The translations under genes were made by a program, and so were the position numbers. 64,000 nt of DNA, taken from assembly GCF_901472535.1 (NCBI RefSeq), contig NZ_LR590470.1, positions 434,001-498,000 of the forward strand. Reading direction: 5' to 3'. Position 1 is the stretch's first letter, and each line of letters starts with the position of its first letter. Of this stretch, positions 29,564 through 38,993 are shown piece after piece. Source of the stretch: Sphingobacterium daejeonense (lineage in GTDB: Bacteria; Bacteroidota; Bacteroidia; Sphingobacteriales; Sphingobacteriaceae). Under the pieces are notes generated by a model that was given only the letters and a program-made list of their open reading frames with translations, was not told the origin of the DNA and did not search any database.

Positions 29564-30860
29564 TTCCCCAAATCAGCAAACCTACCAAAAACAAAATTGC
29601 AGAAGGCACTACCCATCCCAGCTCATATTGAAAAAATGGAATATGATTCAGCGTACCAATTGTATCTGCGCTCAGAAGGTTCAATTGTTTGAATAAAGAT
29701 AGCGTCGCAATAATGGTCGATCCGATCAATGCCAAAACATAGGGTTCTTTGCTTTTTACAAAAGGTCCAAAAAATACCGTGTACAACACCAACGTAATAA
29801 CAATAGGATATACAAAAGTTAAAATGGGATAAGCAAAGGCTATAATGTTATCTACACCGGTGATCGATAATACACATGAAATAATACAACATACAGTTAC
29901 CAATAATTTATAGCCAAGTTTTCCATGGGTTAGTTCAGAGAAGAATGATCCAACGGCAGAGGTCAGGGCTATTGCAGTCGTTAAGCAAGCCAAAGCAATG
30001 CTAACAGCAATCGCAATCGTACCAAAGGGACCCATAATAGCTCTGGAGATGAGGATCAATAATTCAGATCGCTTTATTGACAAATCTTCAACACCAGATG
30101 TTGCTCCTAGATAGATTAACCCACCGTAAATAATAAACAAACAAGACGCAGCTAGGATACCCGCTGAAATAACAACTTGGTTTTTGGATTTTACAGTAGT
30201 ATATCCTTTGGAAATAGATGCAGTAATTATAATGCCCGCAAATATGACTGATGCTAAAACATCTAAGGTTTGATAGCCATCAACGAACCCTAGCGTAAAG
30301 GACTCCGCAGTATTGAGGGAGCTGTCACTATAATCTGCCATGGGTGAAAAAATACCCAAGGCTATAAGAGAAATCAATAAAACCAATAATAATGGGGTCA
30401 GGAAATTCCCAATAATATCCACAACTTTGGAAGGTGAAATGGTTAACAGCCAAGTTACGGCAAAGAAAACAATCGAAGTCCAGATGGGAGCCGAATTTGG
30501 GAATGAAGGCAATATGCCCACCTCAAAGGTTGTAGCAGCTGTTCTTGGAATGGCAATCAAGGGGCCGATACACAACATAATAACAGACCCCAAAACCGGG
30601 GACAGAAATTTGTTAATCCTAGAACCCAAGTCTTGAAACGATTCCCCTGAATTAACAACGGAAAGAATCCCAAAGAATGGAAGTAATATTCCAGTAAGTC
30701 CAAATGCAAGAATGGTTATCCACACGTGGTCTCCAATTTGAATTCCAATATATGGGGGTAGTAACAGGTTTCCAGCTCCAAAGAACATGGCAAATAAGGC
30801 GAATCCGATCGTAACGATATCTCTAGTTTTCTTCAAAATAATATTAGTAAAATATGTCAA
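29532..30860 (-). CDS. brnQ: Branched-chain amino acid:cation symporter, BrnQ/LIVCS family
   Basis: A 442-residue inner-membrane carrier importing Leu, Ile and Val with Na+ or H+. About twelve membrane segments; LIVCS-family signatures are FALFAMFFGAGNLLLPPYIG near the N-terminus and GPLIAIPRTAATTFEVGI. The last residues (PKTIDSRQ) and the stop lie inside the heptamer repeat array, so the repeat appears to have replaced the original 3' end. The start overlaps the 3' end of folP by 17 bp, suggesting translational coupling. Confidence 0.93.
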   Translation of the reverse strand: MTYFTNIILKKTRDIVTIGFALFAMFFGAGNLLLPPYIGIQIGDHVWITILAFGLTGILLPFFGILSVVNSGESFQDLGSRINKFLSPVLGSVIMLCIGPLIAIPRTAATTFEVGILPSFPNSAPIWTSIVFFAVTWLLTISPSKVVDIIGNFLTPLLLVLLISLIALGIFSPMADYSDSSLNTAESFTLGFVDGYQTLDVLASVIFAGIIITASISKGYTTVKSKNQVVISAGILAASCLFIIYGGLIYLGATSGVEDLSIKRSELLILISRAIMGPFGTIAIAVSIALACLTTAIALTSAVGSFFSELTHGKLGYKLLVTVCCIISCVLSITGVDNIIAFAYPILTFVYPIVITLVLYTVFFGPFVKSKEPYVLALIGSTIIATLSLFKQLNLLSADTIGTLNHIPFFQYELGWVVPSAILFLVGLLIWGNRPKTIDSRQ

Positions 30861-31683
30861 TTAATTGTTTGGCTTCCTTTACATCGTGGACCCTGAGGAT
30901 TTGAACCCCTCTTTCCAGTAATAGCGTATTGAGTGCTATTGTTCCTGGCAGGACTTGATCAGGTTTTAAACCTATTTTTTTATAAAGCATAGATTTCCTT
31001 GAAATTCCTCCAAGGATTGGTAATCCAAAATAATGCAGTTCATTGACCCGCATTAGCAACTCGTAATTCTGGTCGATGGTCTTGGCAAAGCCATAACCAG
31101 GATCCAAGATGATGTCCCTTACACCTAGCTCCCTAAGCCTTGAAACATGATGACCTAAACTCTCAGCAACATCATTTACAACATCTTCATAGTCTGTCAT
31201 TTGCTGCATGGTAGCAGGTGTGCCTCGCATATGCATAAGGATATAAGGAACTTGTAACCTTGCCACAGTTTCAAACATGTTCTCATCTAAAGTACCACCA
31301 GAAATGTCATTGATGATATGAACTCCCGCTTGAACGCATGATTCAGCAACATCTGCCCGAAATGTATCAATGGATAAAATAACATCGGGATAAGATTGAT
31401 GGATGGCTTCGATAAAAGGTATAGCACGGTCCATTTCTTCTTGTGCCGAGATTTCCTGAGCACCAGGGCGGCTAGAATATGCTCCTATATCAATCATGTC
31501 TGCACCTTCGGATATTAGTTTTTCAGCATGTAACATGGCTGATTCTAGAGAACTGTGCTTTCCGCCGTCAAAAAATGAATCGGGCGTAAGATTCAGAATG
31601 GCCATGACTTTTGGCGTCTCAAAGGTCATAAGTTTGGAGCCTATCTTGATGCTTTGGCAAGAAACAGGTTGAAAAACCGACAT
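30844..31683 (-). CDS. folP: Dihydropteroate synthase
   Basis: Condenses p-aminobenzoate with dihydropterin pyrophosphate in folate synthesis; the target of sulfonamides. The TIM-barrel motifs are VMAILNLTPDSFFDGG, IDIGAYSSRPGA, LSIDTFRADVAE, INDISGG, LILDPGYGFAKT and LGGISRKSM. I chose the start at 31683 (MSVFQPVSCQSIKIG), giving 279 residues; 18 further codons upstream are open but run through the preceding terminator. It is followed by brnQ in an overlapping arrangement. Confidence 0.94.
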   Translation of the reverse strand: MSVFQPVSCQSIKIGSKLMTFETPKVMAILNLTPDSFFDGGKHSSLESAMLHAEKLISEGADMIDIGAYSSRPGAQEISAQEEMDRAIPFIEAIHQSYPDVILSIDTFRADVAESCVQAGVHIINDISGGTLDENMFETVARLQVPYILMHMRGTPATMQQMTDYEDVVNDVAESLGHHVSRLRELGVRDIILDPGYGFAKTIDQNYELLMRVNELHYFGLPILGGISRKSMLYKKIGLKPDQVLPGTIALNTLLLERGVQILRVHDVKEAKQLIDIFY

Positions 31684-31695
31684 GTATGTTAGATT

Positions 31696-31733
31696 AATAA
31701 AAAAAATAAGGCTGCAAATTTTATTTGCAGCCT
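31696..31733 (-). terminator. Terminator of the DUF4920 operon
   Basis: On the - strand AGGCTGCAAAT and ATTTGCAGCCT form an 11-bp stem with a 3-nt loop, then TTATTTTTTTTATT. It separates the dapD-tsaC-DUF4920 group from folP. Confidence 0.85.
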
Positions 31734-31753
31734 CCAAAATAAGTTTTTTGTAT

Positions 31754-32233
31754 CTACTTTACAACTAGAACACCATCAGCGACTAAAGAAATATCTTTTC
31801 GGGGCTTGTTGATTTTAGCAATTTCCTCTTTGCTCTTGCCCATATCTTCAGCATAATGCTTTTGCCATTCAACTGTTGTTTCCTTTACTTTAGCTTTTCC
31901 TTCCAAAACAACAGTTTTACCGATCAGGTCTTGAGGAACAAAGTATCCATAGTCAGTAAATCTTACCATGATAGGCTCTTTGTCAGCTTCTCTCTTTAAG
32001 GTCAAGAAGCAACCTTTTTTGGTACAAACCTGAACAACCTCACCTTCAACTTTTCCGTTGAAAGAATCTTTACCTTCAAGAGCCTTTTCTAATTGTTTTA
32101 CAGAGATAGCTCCTTTTTTGTCAACTTTTTTTCCGTAAGTCACACCAGCTTTTGCCGGTTGAATCGATGACTGCGCATTGCTAATGGTTACAAAAGCAAA
32201 AACACAGATTAACATGGAGATAAACTTTTTCAT
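31754..32233 (-). CDS. DUF4920 domain protein, exported
   Basis: A 159-residue protein with a signal peptide (FISMLICVFAFVTISNAQ) and the DUF4920 core, an OB-fold-like domain with GKVEGEVVQVCTKKGCFLTL. The two Cys in VCTKKGC are characteristic and may bind metal or form a disulfide. The C-terminal part is lysine-rich (KEEIAKINKPRKDISLVADG). Function unknown; it is the last gene of a short operon behind the TsaC-like gene, 2 bp apart. Confidence 0.85.
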   Translation of the reverse strand: MKKFISMLICVFAFVTISNAQSSIQPAKAGVTYGKKVDKKGAISVKQLEKALEGKDSFNGKVEGEVVQVCTKKGCFLTLKREADKEPIMVRFTDYGYFVPQDLIGKTVVLEGKAKVKETTVEWQKHYAEDMGKSKEEIAKINKPRKDISLVADGVLVVK

Positions 32234-32235
32234 AT

Positions 32236-32817
32236 CTATTTTCTTATAAATTCGAATTTACCACTTGGGTCTAATTTCATGATGGTGGATGCAGTGCCAT
32301 TGGCAAGCTCTTGCTGCCCGAATTTCACCACATAATCAACACCATTTATTATTTCTTCTGAAATTTCAGAGAAATTCCTTGCCGAAGGATCTCCGCTGAT
32401 GTTTGCCGATGTAGAAACAATTGGCTTGCGGAATCTTTGTAATAGCTGCTCACAAAATGGATGATTTACAATCCGAATACCAATAGATCCATCGTCAGCA
32501 ACCACGTTCTCAGCTAAGTTCTTTGCATTTGAATAAATAATGGTGAGCGGTTTATCAGTGGCCTCGATCAATTCATAGGCTACTTCAGGAACCTCTCGAA
32601 CATAACTGCTCAATTGGTTGTCATTGCCCAATAAAATAATCATGCTCTTCCCTTTATCACGACCTTTTAAAGCAAAGATTTTCTCTACAGCATCGGGATT
32701 GGTTGCATCGCAGCCTATACCCCAAATCGTATCCGTAGGATATAAAATCAATCCACCTGACCGCAGTGTCTCCAAAGAACTGTTGATGTCTTCTTTATCT
32801 ATAAATGGCCTGTGCAT
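32236..32817 (-). CDS. L-threonylcarbamoyladenylate synthase (YrdC/TsaC family)
   Basis: Makes threonylcarbamoyl-AMP from Thr, bicarbonate and ATP for t6A modification of tRNAs decoding ANN codons. The YrdC fold is clear: LRSGGLILYPTDTIWGIGCD, KIFALKGRDKGKSMIILLGN, DGSIGIRIVNHPFCEQLL and KPIVSTSANISGDPSARNF. 193 residues. Short YrdC forms without the C-terminal Sua5 domain correspond to TsaC. Its stop and the next start are close, and dapD lies 9 bp upstream. Confidence 0.9.
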   Translation of the reverse strand: MHRPFIDKEDINSSLETLRSGGLILYPTDTIWGIGCDATNPDAVEKIFALKGRDKGKSMIILLGNDNQLSSYVREVPEVAYELIEATDKPLTIIYSNAKNLAENVVADDGSIGIRIVNHPFCEQLLQRFRKPIVSTSANISGDPSARNFSEISEEIINGVDYVVKFGQQELANGTASTIMKLDPSGKFEFIRK

Positions 32818-32826
32818 GATCTATTA

Positions 32827-33651
32827 CTAAACAGCAACATTGTGGTCACGAAGCGCATCATTCAATGATGTCTTCTTATCTGTCGATTCCTTGCGTTGGC
32901 CAATAATCAATGCACATGGTACTTGATATTCTCCTGCAGGGAATTTTTTGGTGTATGATCCTGGGATAACAACTGATCTAGAAGGTACAAAACCTTTGTA
33001 TTCAATAGGCTCAAAACCTGATACATCAATAATTTTTGTAGATGCTGTCAATACAACATTAGCACCCAAAACCGCTTCTTCCTCAACACGAACTCCTTCA
33101 ACAACAATAGCTCGGGAACCAACAAATACGTTGTCTTCGATAATAACTGGAGCAGCTTGAACTGGTTCCAAAACTCCGCCAAGACCAACACCACCACTTA
33201 AATGTACGTTTTTACCTACCTGAGCACATGAACCAACAGTAGCCCAAGTATCTACCATAGTGCCTTCACCAACATATGCACCAATATTTACGTAAGATGG
33301 CATCATAATAACGCCTTTTGCCAAATATGATCCATAACGAGCTGATGCACCTGGAACAACACGAACGCCTAATTCTTTGTAATTAGTCTTAAGCTTCATC
33401 TTGTCATGGTAAACAAAAGGGTCGTTCTTGATCACTTCCATGTTCCTAATTGGGAAGTATAGGATTACAGCTTTCTTAATCCAATCATTAACATACCAAG
33501 ATTCACCTACTGGCTCTGCCACACGAAGCTCTCCTTTGTCCAAATGTTGGATTACAAACTCAATAGCCTCGTAATACTCTTTATATTCTAATAATTGTCT
33601 GTTCTCCCAAGCTTCTTCAACTAATTTCTTAAGGATTGTGGAATCTATCAT
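32827..33651 (-). CDS. dapD: 2,3,4,5-tetrahydropyridine-2,6-dicarboxylate N-succinyltransferase
   Basis: A succinyl-CoA dependent acyltransferase in the diaminopimelate/lysine pathway, feeding cell-wall synthesis. The N-terminal helical domain (KKLVEEAWENRQLLEYKEYY) precedes left-handed beta-helix hexapeptide repeats (GVIMMPSYVNIGAYVGEGTM, TWATVGSCAQVGKNVHLSGG). The start at 33651 (MIDSTILKKLVEEAW) matches the family N-terminus, so the 52 open codons upstream are not used. 274 residues. Confidence 0.95.
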   Translation of the reverse strand: MIDSTILKKLVEEAWENRQLLEYKEYYEAIEFVIQHLDKGELRVAEPVGESWYVNDWIKKAVILYFPIRNMEVIKNDPFVYHDKMKLKTNYKELGVRVVPGASARYGSYLAKGVIMMPSYVNIGAYVGEGTMVDTWATVGSCAQVGKNVHLSGGVGLGGVLEPVQAAPVIIEDNVFVGSRAIVVEGVRVEEEAVLGANVVLTASTKIIDVSGFEPIEYKGFVPSRSVVIPGSYTKKFPAGEYQVPCALIIGQRKESTDKKTSLNDALRDHNVAV

Positions 33652-33746
33652 GATATTCTTTAAACTAAATTTTAATTCATGACAAATATGAAGAATTTTA
33701 ATGATAAGTAAGTTACCACAAGGGTAATATATTAAGAAGATATGAC

Positions 33747-33754
33747 TATTTTTG
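33747..33754 (+). promoter_or_regulatory. Candidate -7 box of S4-domain gene, near-leaderless
   Basis: TATTTTTG fits TAnnTTTG and ends only 4 bp before the ATG at 33759. Transcription would begin at or near the start codon. Confidence 0.35.
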
Positions 33755-33758
33755 TAGG

Positions 33759-34172
33759 ATGGCAGAGGCAGCAGAGAAATTACGCATCGATAAATACCTA
33801 TGGTCAATCCGCATCTTTAAGACTCGAAGTCTGGCAACTGAAGCTTGTAAAGCAGGACGTGTGAAATTGAATGGTCAAAATGTAAAACCTTCCGCAATAG
33901 TCAAGGTAGGGGATACTTATGCGATTCAGAAAGGAATAGAAAGAAAAGTTGTCAAGGTCATTGGCTTGCTGGAGCGAAGGGTTGATGCCAAAACTGCCGC
34001 CCAATTTTATGAGGACCAAACACCGGTTGAAGATACCTATGCATATAAATCTTCGTTCCATGCTCCAGTATTAAAAAGAGACCGTGGAACAGGTAGACCA
34101 ACTAAAAAAGATCGTAGAGAAATAGATGATTTGAAAAGCGATTGGTGGGACGATGAAGAACATGATAACTAG
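33759..34172 (+). CDS. S4-domain RNA-binding protein (Hsp15/HslR-like)
   Basis: A 137-residue protein. An N-terminal S4 RNA-binding domain (LRIDKYLWSIRIFKTRSLAT, AGRVKLNGQNVKPSAIVKVG) is followed by a basic tail (RDRGTGRPTKKDRREIDD). In E. coli Hsp15 rescues 50S subunits carrying nascent chains; this is inferred here from similarity. Its 3' end overlaps the following DUF6377 gene by 20 bp. Confidence 0.9.
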   Translation: MAEAAEKLRIDKYLWSIRIFKTRSLATEACKAGRVKLNGQNVKPSAIVKVGDTYAIQKGIERKVVKVIGLLERRVDAKTAAQFYEDQTPVEDTYAYKSSFHAPVLKRDRGTGRPTKKDRREIDDLKSDWWDDEEHDN

Positions 34173-35817
34173 ATTTGAATTTAAGAAATTAGTATTTACA
34201 TCCTTATTATTAATAGCATTGATCTTTCAGGGATCAACGGCATGGGCAGCTAATGCAGTTAGTCCAAAGGATTCTGTAGAACGTGAACTAAATAAAGTCT
34301 TAGGACGAAAGATCGAATTTGAAAAAGAAAAATTGATGAAGATCTTTGATATCAAGGAAAGGTTGAGACTCATGCAAGCTCCAACAGACAAGTATCAATT
34401 GTTGGAAAAACTGTACTTAGAATTCCGGACTTATCAAATCGACTCCGCCATATTTTATGTCAATGAAAACAAAAAAATAGCCAAACAATTAAATGATCCG
34501 ATCCTACAGAATGAAGTGGACATTCAATTGGCTGGTCTGTATTCTTCTGCAGGAAGATTTATTGAATCTAGCCAGATATTAAAAGGAATTCCAAGGCAAA
34601 GCCTTTCCAGCGAGCAAGAAGCAGATTACTACCGCGCATTCTCTGATTTCTATTCCCACTATGGGCAAAGCACCAACCATTATCAATATTTCACACAAAG
34701 TGAAGTATACAGAGATTCATTGCTGAATGTCCTGCCAAAATCTTCAGAAGAATACAGAATCAATTCCGCAACAAGAGCATTGTTCGGAAATAACTTCGAT
34801 AAAGCAGAGTCTGAATTGTTGCAATTATTAAATGAGTATAAGGACCCTCAACCCGAACGTGCGGTTATAGCCTATCTTTTGGGCCTTCTCTATAAGAATA
34901 AAGGAGATCAAGATAAAGAAATCTATTATCTTGGCTTGTCCGCAATAACGGATATTAAGAATACCGTAAAAGATAATGCTTCCTTACAAAGCTTGGCACT
35001 GGTTTATTTCGAGCGAAATGAAATCGATAAAGCCTATTTATTTATACAGCAGGCTATGGAAGATGCTTTATTCTGTAATGTAAGGTTCAGAACGATTGAA
35101 AACTCTTCTTTTTATCCTATCATTAACTCCGCATTTCAGGAAAAAGAACAAGCCAATAAAAATCAGCTAAAGAATTTCTTGTATACCATTTCTTTGATGT
35201 CAATATTGTTGCTCGTTGCATTTATTATTCTTTATATGCAGATGAAGCGACTGAAGAAAACAAGACAGGATTTAAAAACTCTGAATACCGAACTCCAAGG
35301 ATTGAACGGACAATTGTTGAAAGTAAACCAAGACCTTCAAGAATCCAATCATATCAAAGAAGAATATATGGCTCAGTTCTTTGAACTATGTTCAGCCTAT
35401 ATAGATAAACTTGACAATACACGAAAAGGAATTTTAAAGAAAGTTTCCAATAATCAAATTGATGATCTGACCAAAGAATTAAAATCTCAGGATTTCATCA
35501 AAACTGAGCTCGATGATCTATATCACAACTTTGACGTAATTTTCTTGAACCTTTATCCAACCTTTATCCAAGAATTCAATTCGCTCCTCAAGCCCGAAGA
35601 ACGGTTGACCTTGAAACAAGATGAACTCCTGAATTCTGAACTTCGGATTTTTGCTCTCATAAGATTGGGAATTTCAGATTCTACCAAAATCGCAAGGTTC
35701 TTACGCTACTCCTTACGCACGGTTTATAACTACCGAGTTAAGGTTCGAAACAAAGTTTTAGGGACCAAAGAAGACTTTGATGAGCAAATAAAAGAGATAG
35801 GTAACCTAAAGTACTAG
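34153..35817 (+). CDS. DUF6377-type TPR membrane regulator
   Basis: A 554-residue protein of a Bacteroidota family with a signal peptide (LVFTSLLLIALIFQGSTAWA) and a periplasmic TPR-like helical region (residues about 45-330). One membrane segment (NFLYTISLMSILLLVAFIIL) is followed by a cytoplasmic coiled coil (LKTLNTELQGLNGQLLKVNQ). A C-terminal helix-turn-helix-like region (SDSTKIARFLRYSLRTVYNY) completes it. Such proteins commonly neighbour SusC/SusD genes and are thought to be one-component membrane regulators. It directly precedes the PUL below, so a role in sensing its glycan is inferred, not shown. Confidence 0.85.
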   Translation: MKNMITRFEFKKLVFTSLLLIALIFQGSTAWAANAVSPKDSVERELNKVLGRKIEFEKEKLMKIFDIKERLRLMQAPTDKYQLLEKLYLEFRTYQIDSAIFYVNENKKIAKQLNDPILQNEVDIQLAGLYSSAGRFIESSQILKGIPRQSLSSEQEADYYRAFSDFYSHYGQSTNHYQYFTQSEVYRDSLLNVLPKSSEEYRINSATRALFGNNFDKAESELLQLLNEYKDPQPERAVIAYLLGLLYKNKGDQDKEIYYLGLSAITDIKNTVKDNASLQSLALVYFERNEIDKAYLFIQQAMEDALFCNVRFRTIENSSFYPIINSAFQEKEQANKNQLKNFLYTISLMSILLLVAFIILYMQMKRLKKTRQDLKTLNTELQGLNGQLLKVNQDLQESNHIKEEYMAQFFELCSAYIDKLDNTRKGILKKVSNNQIDDLTKELKSQDFIKTELDDLYHNFDVIFLNLYPTFIQEFNSLLKPEERLTLKQDELLNSELRIFALIRLGISDSTKIARFLRYSLRTVYNYRVKVRNKVLGTKEDFDEQIKEIGNLKY

Positions 35818-35852
35818 AAAAAGCCTTTACTTTTTTTCAATTTAAAAGCGCT

Positions 35853-35876
35853 TAAACACTTGTTATTCAGTGTTTA
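35853..35876. promoter_or_regulatory. 24-bp inverted repeat upstream of susC
   Basis: TAAACACT and AGTGTTTA are perfect 8-bp arms separated by TGTTATTC. It lies in the 196-bp gap before the SusC gene and could be an operator or, less likely, a weak terminator of the DUF6377 gene. Confidence 0.4.
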
Positions 35877-35944
35877 TTGGTTTACTATGGTTACTTTTTT
35901 GATTTTGCACTTTACAAATGCTTAATAAACCTATAACACCTCCT

Positions 35945-35952
35945 TAACTTTG
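35945..35952 (+). promoter_or_regulatory. Candidate -7 box of the PUL
   Basis: TAACTTTG matches TAnnTTTG, about 60 bp before the susC ATG. No clear -33 box, which would suit an activator-dependent promoter. Confidence 0.4.
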
Positions 35953-36013
35953 AATTGGGAAGTTCAGAATAACCTGAATTATTTTATTAATCTAATAACT
36001 GATTATAAGTCGT

Positions 36014-38983
36014 ATGAAACTTTTTACTAAAGTTAGTATCGGTCTTTGCCTCTATTTGGTTTCCATTTTTTACAGTCTGGCATTTGCGCAGGGTGGGATT
36101 AGAGTTACCGGAAAGGTCATGGACGAAGCCAGCAATGAACCTATTATTGGCGCTACAATTACTGTTATCGGAGGGACACTTTCAACCTCAACGGATAACA
36201 ATGGTGCATTTGTGTTAGACAATGTTCCTGAAAATTCAAAACTTCGAGTTTCTTATCTGGGCTATAACAGCCAAGAAGTAATCGCTCAGCCAACGGAGAT
36301 GACGATTTCGTTGATTACATCCACCAATACATTGGAAGATGTGGTTGTCATTGGTTATGGTTCCGTGAAAAGGAAAGATGTGACAACGGCAATTTCATCT
36401 GTATCATTGGACGACATTAACGAACGTCCGATTGTTAACGCCAATCAAGCTATCCAAGGTAAAGCAGCAGGGGTAACCGTGTCTCAACCTTCCGGTGCTC
36501 CAGGTGGTGGAACATCAATCCGAATCCGCGGTACAACATCCTTCAATGGCAGTAACAACCCTTTGTATGTGGTTGACGGAGTGACGGTAGATAACATCAA
36601 CTTCTTGTCTCCAGGGGATATCGCAGACATGCAAGTGTTGAAAGATGCTTCTTCTGCAGCTATCTATGGGTCAAGAGCTGCAAATGGGGTGATTTTAATT
36701 ACAACCAAACAAGGTCGTGTGGGTAACCCAAAAATTACGTTAAATGTATTGGCAACTCAAAATAGAGTGACTAATTCCATTGAACCCTTGAATACTGCTC
36801 AGTATAAGGAGTTAATGGATGAAATTGGTTCGGTCAATCTACCAGGTAATTTAACTGACCAAACAAATTGGTTTGATGAAACTTTCGCAACCGGTAACAC
36901 CCAAGATTATCAATTCTCTGTTTCTGATGGATCCGAAAGAATTAAATATTTCCTTTCTGGTGGTTATATCAATGATAAAGGTATTATCAAATCTACTTTT
37001 TACAAACGCTATAATTTCAGAGGGAATATCGAGAATAAAGTTAGAGATTGGTTAACCATCAATGCTAATTTCTCTTACGCAGATTATAATGGAAATGGAA
37101 TGGTTGAAGGCCTTGGATCAAATAGAGGTGGTGTTGTTCTTTCAGCAATAAATACACCTACTTACGCTCCAATATGGGATCCTTTCAATCCAAAGCAGTA
37201 CTACAATAATTTTTATGGTTTAAATATTAACAGTCCTTTAGAAAATTTAGCGACTACAGGAAATAATAGAAACCGTGAAAATAGATTGATAGGGTCAGGA
37301 TCAGCAACCATCCATATTCTACCGGAATTGAATTTCAAAACGTTGTTCGCTATTGATAGAAGAAATGCTTTTTCTTCGACCTTTTTAGATCCATTGTCGA
37401 CCTCATGGGGTAGAAACCAATACGGTGAAGCTACGGACAATAGAAATATGAATACCGTACTGACATTTGACAATGTATTGAATTACAACAAATCATTTGA
37501 TAAGCATTCGTTTGAAGTGATGGCTGGTTCTTCATGGTTAAGCTCGAACTATACCAACAGCTATATCATGGGTTCACATTTTAGAAATGACCTCATTGAA
37601 ACATTAAATGTAGCCAATCAGATTTCTTGGACAGGTACAGGATCAGCAGCTTCAAATTGGGCAATGATGTCTTATTTCGGACGTCTATCATATAATTACG
37701 ACGGTAAATATTTAATTACTGCCAATTTAAGGACAGATGGCTCCTCAAAATTGCATCCTGACCACAGATGGTCTGTTTTCCCTTCCGTATCTGCAGCATG
37801 GAGAATTTCTTCTGAAGAATTTATGAAAGATGCGACTTGGATCAATGACCTTAAAATCCGTGGTGGTTGGGGACAAACCGGAAACCAAGATGGAATCGGT
37901 GATTATGCATACCTACAACGTTATAACGTAATCCGTTCACCATGGTTTGAAGAAGGTAAAGAACATGATTTTGTTTCTATATCTCCACAAAACCTTAGAA
38001 CCCCAGATTTGCGTTGGGAAAAAACAACTCAAACAGGGGTAGGTTTAGATTTCACAGGTATCAATAATAGATTGACCGTAAACTTGGATTATTATTTCAA
38101 GAAAACATCCGATATGTTGATGTGGGTAGATCTTCCAGGTTCTGGTAATATCTCGCAAATTCAGCGTAACGAAGGTGAGATGACTAACCGTGGTTTTGAA
38201 ACCAATATCAATGCTGATATCTTCCAAGGTGAATTCGAATGGACTTCAGGATTCAATATCTCTTTCAACAGAAATAAATTGACAAAACTGGAATTAAAAC
38301 CTGTTTATTACGATGCTAGAACTTCAGATTTTGTCAATGATGACGTCGTGAAAAATGAAGTTGGACGCCCAGTAGGAGGGTTTTATGGTTATGTTAGCCA
38401 AGGTGTTGATCCTGAAACCGGAAACATGATCTATGCAGATTTAAATAATGACGGGAAAACATCCGTATCCGATAAAACATATATTGGAGATCCGAATCCA
38501 AACTTTACATTCGGTTTTACCAACAATTTATATTACAAAGGATTTAATCTGAATGTATTTATCCAAGGAACTCAAGGTAACGATATCTACAATGTCTCAA
38601 GAATGGAAATGGAAGGAATGTACGATGGTAAAAACCAATCTACTAGAGTTCTTCAACGTTGGAGAGTGCCAGGACAAGTTACTGAAGTGCCTAGAGCAGG
38701 ATATGATATGAAAAACTCATCATACTTCGTTGAAGATGGAAGTTACATCCGTTTGAAAAACGTTTCATTATCCTACAATATCAAAGCTCCAGCATTGAGC
38801 AGAATTGGAATCAACAAATTGGCGCCATTTATTTCTGCAAGCAATCTAATTACGCTAACAAAATACACAGGTATGGATCCTGAGGTAAACCAATGGGGTA
38901 ATTCAGGTAGAGTTCAAGGTTTGGATTGGGGTACTTATCCTCAAACAAGAGCTTTTGTGGTTGGGTTAAATATGGAGTTCTAA
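36014..38983 (+). CDS. SusC/RagA-type TonB-dependent outer membrane transporter
   Basis: An outer-membrane importer of oligosaccharides with 989 residues. A signal peptide is followed by a carboxypeptidase-regulatory-like beta domain (GKVMDEASNEPIIGATITVI) and a TonB-box region (EDVVVIGYGSVKRKD). The plug (AIQGKAAGVTVSQPSGAPGG, GSNNPLYVVDGV, AAIYGSRAANGVILITTKQG) precedes a 22-strand barrel ending in an aromatic residue (FVVGLNMEF). It pairs with the SusD lipoprotein 10 bp downstream. No extra N-terminal signalling (STN) domain is visible, so sigma/anti-sigma control is not expected. Confidence 0.96.
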   Translation: MKLFTKVSIGLCLYLVSIFYSLAFAQGGIRVTGKVMDEASNEPIIGATITVIGGTLSTSTDNNGAFVLDNVPENSKLRVSYLGYNSQEVIAQPTEMTISLITSTNTLEDVVVIGYGSVKRKDVTTAISSVSLDDINERPIVNANQAIQGKAAGVTVSQPSGAPGGGTSIRIRGTTSFNGSNNPLYVVDGVTVDNINFLSPGDIADMQVLKDASSAAIYGSRAANGVILITTKQGRVGNPKITLNVLATQNRVTNSIEPLNTAQYKELMDEIGSVNLPGNLTDQTNWFDETFATGNTQDYQFSVSDGSERIKYFLSGGYINDKGIIKSTFYKRYNFRGNIENKVRDWLTINANFSYADYNGNGMVEGLGSNRGGVVLSAINTPTYAPIWDPFNPKQYYNNFYGLNINSPLENLATTGNNRNRENRLIGSGSATIHILPELNFKTLFAIDRRNAFSSTFLDPLSTSWGRNQYGEATDNRNMNTVLTFDNVLNYNKSFDKHSFEVMAGSSWLSSNYTNSYIMGSHFRNDLIETLNVANQISWTGTGSAASNWAMMSYFGRLSYNYDGKYLITANLRTDGSSKLHPDHRWSVFPSVSAAWRISSEEFMKDATWINDLKIRGGWGQTGNQDGIGDYAYLQRYNVIRSPWFEEGKEHDFVSISPQNLRTPDLRWEKTTQTGVGLDFTGINNRLTVNLDYYFKKTSDMLMWVDLPGSGNISQIQRNEGEMTNRGFETNINADIFQGEFEWTSGFNISFNRNKLTKLELKPVYYDARTSDFVNDDVVKNEVGRPVGGFYGYVSQGVDPETGNMIYADLNNDGKTSVSDKTYIGDPNPNFTFGFTNNLYYKGFNLNVFIQGTQGNDIYNVSRMEMEGMYDGKNQSTRVLQRWRVPGQVTEVPRAGYDMKNSSYFVEDGSYIRLKNVSLSYNIKAPALSRIGINKLAPFISASNLITLTKYTGMDPEVNQWGNSGRVQGLDWGTYPQTRAFVVGLNMEF

Positions 38984-38993
38984 GTTTTAAATA

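Noticed and set aside
29322..29696. 124-residue open frame on the + strand after metG
   Set aside because: It reads through palindromes, the heptamer array and the antisense of brnQ; low-complexity and not protein-like.
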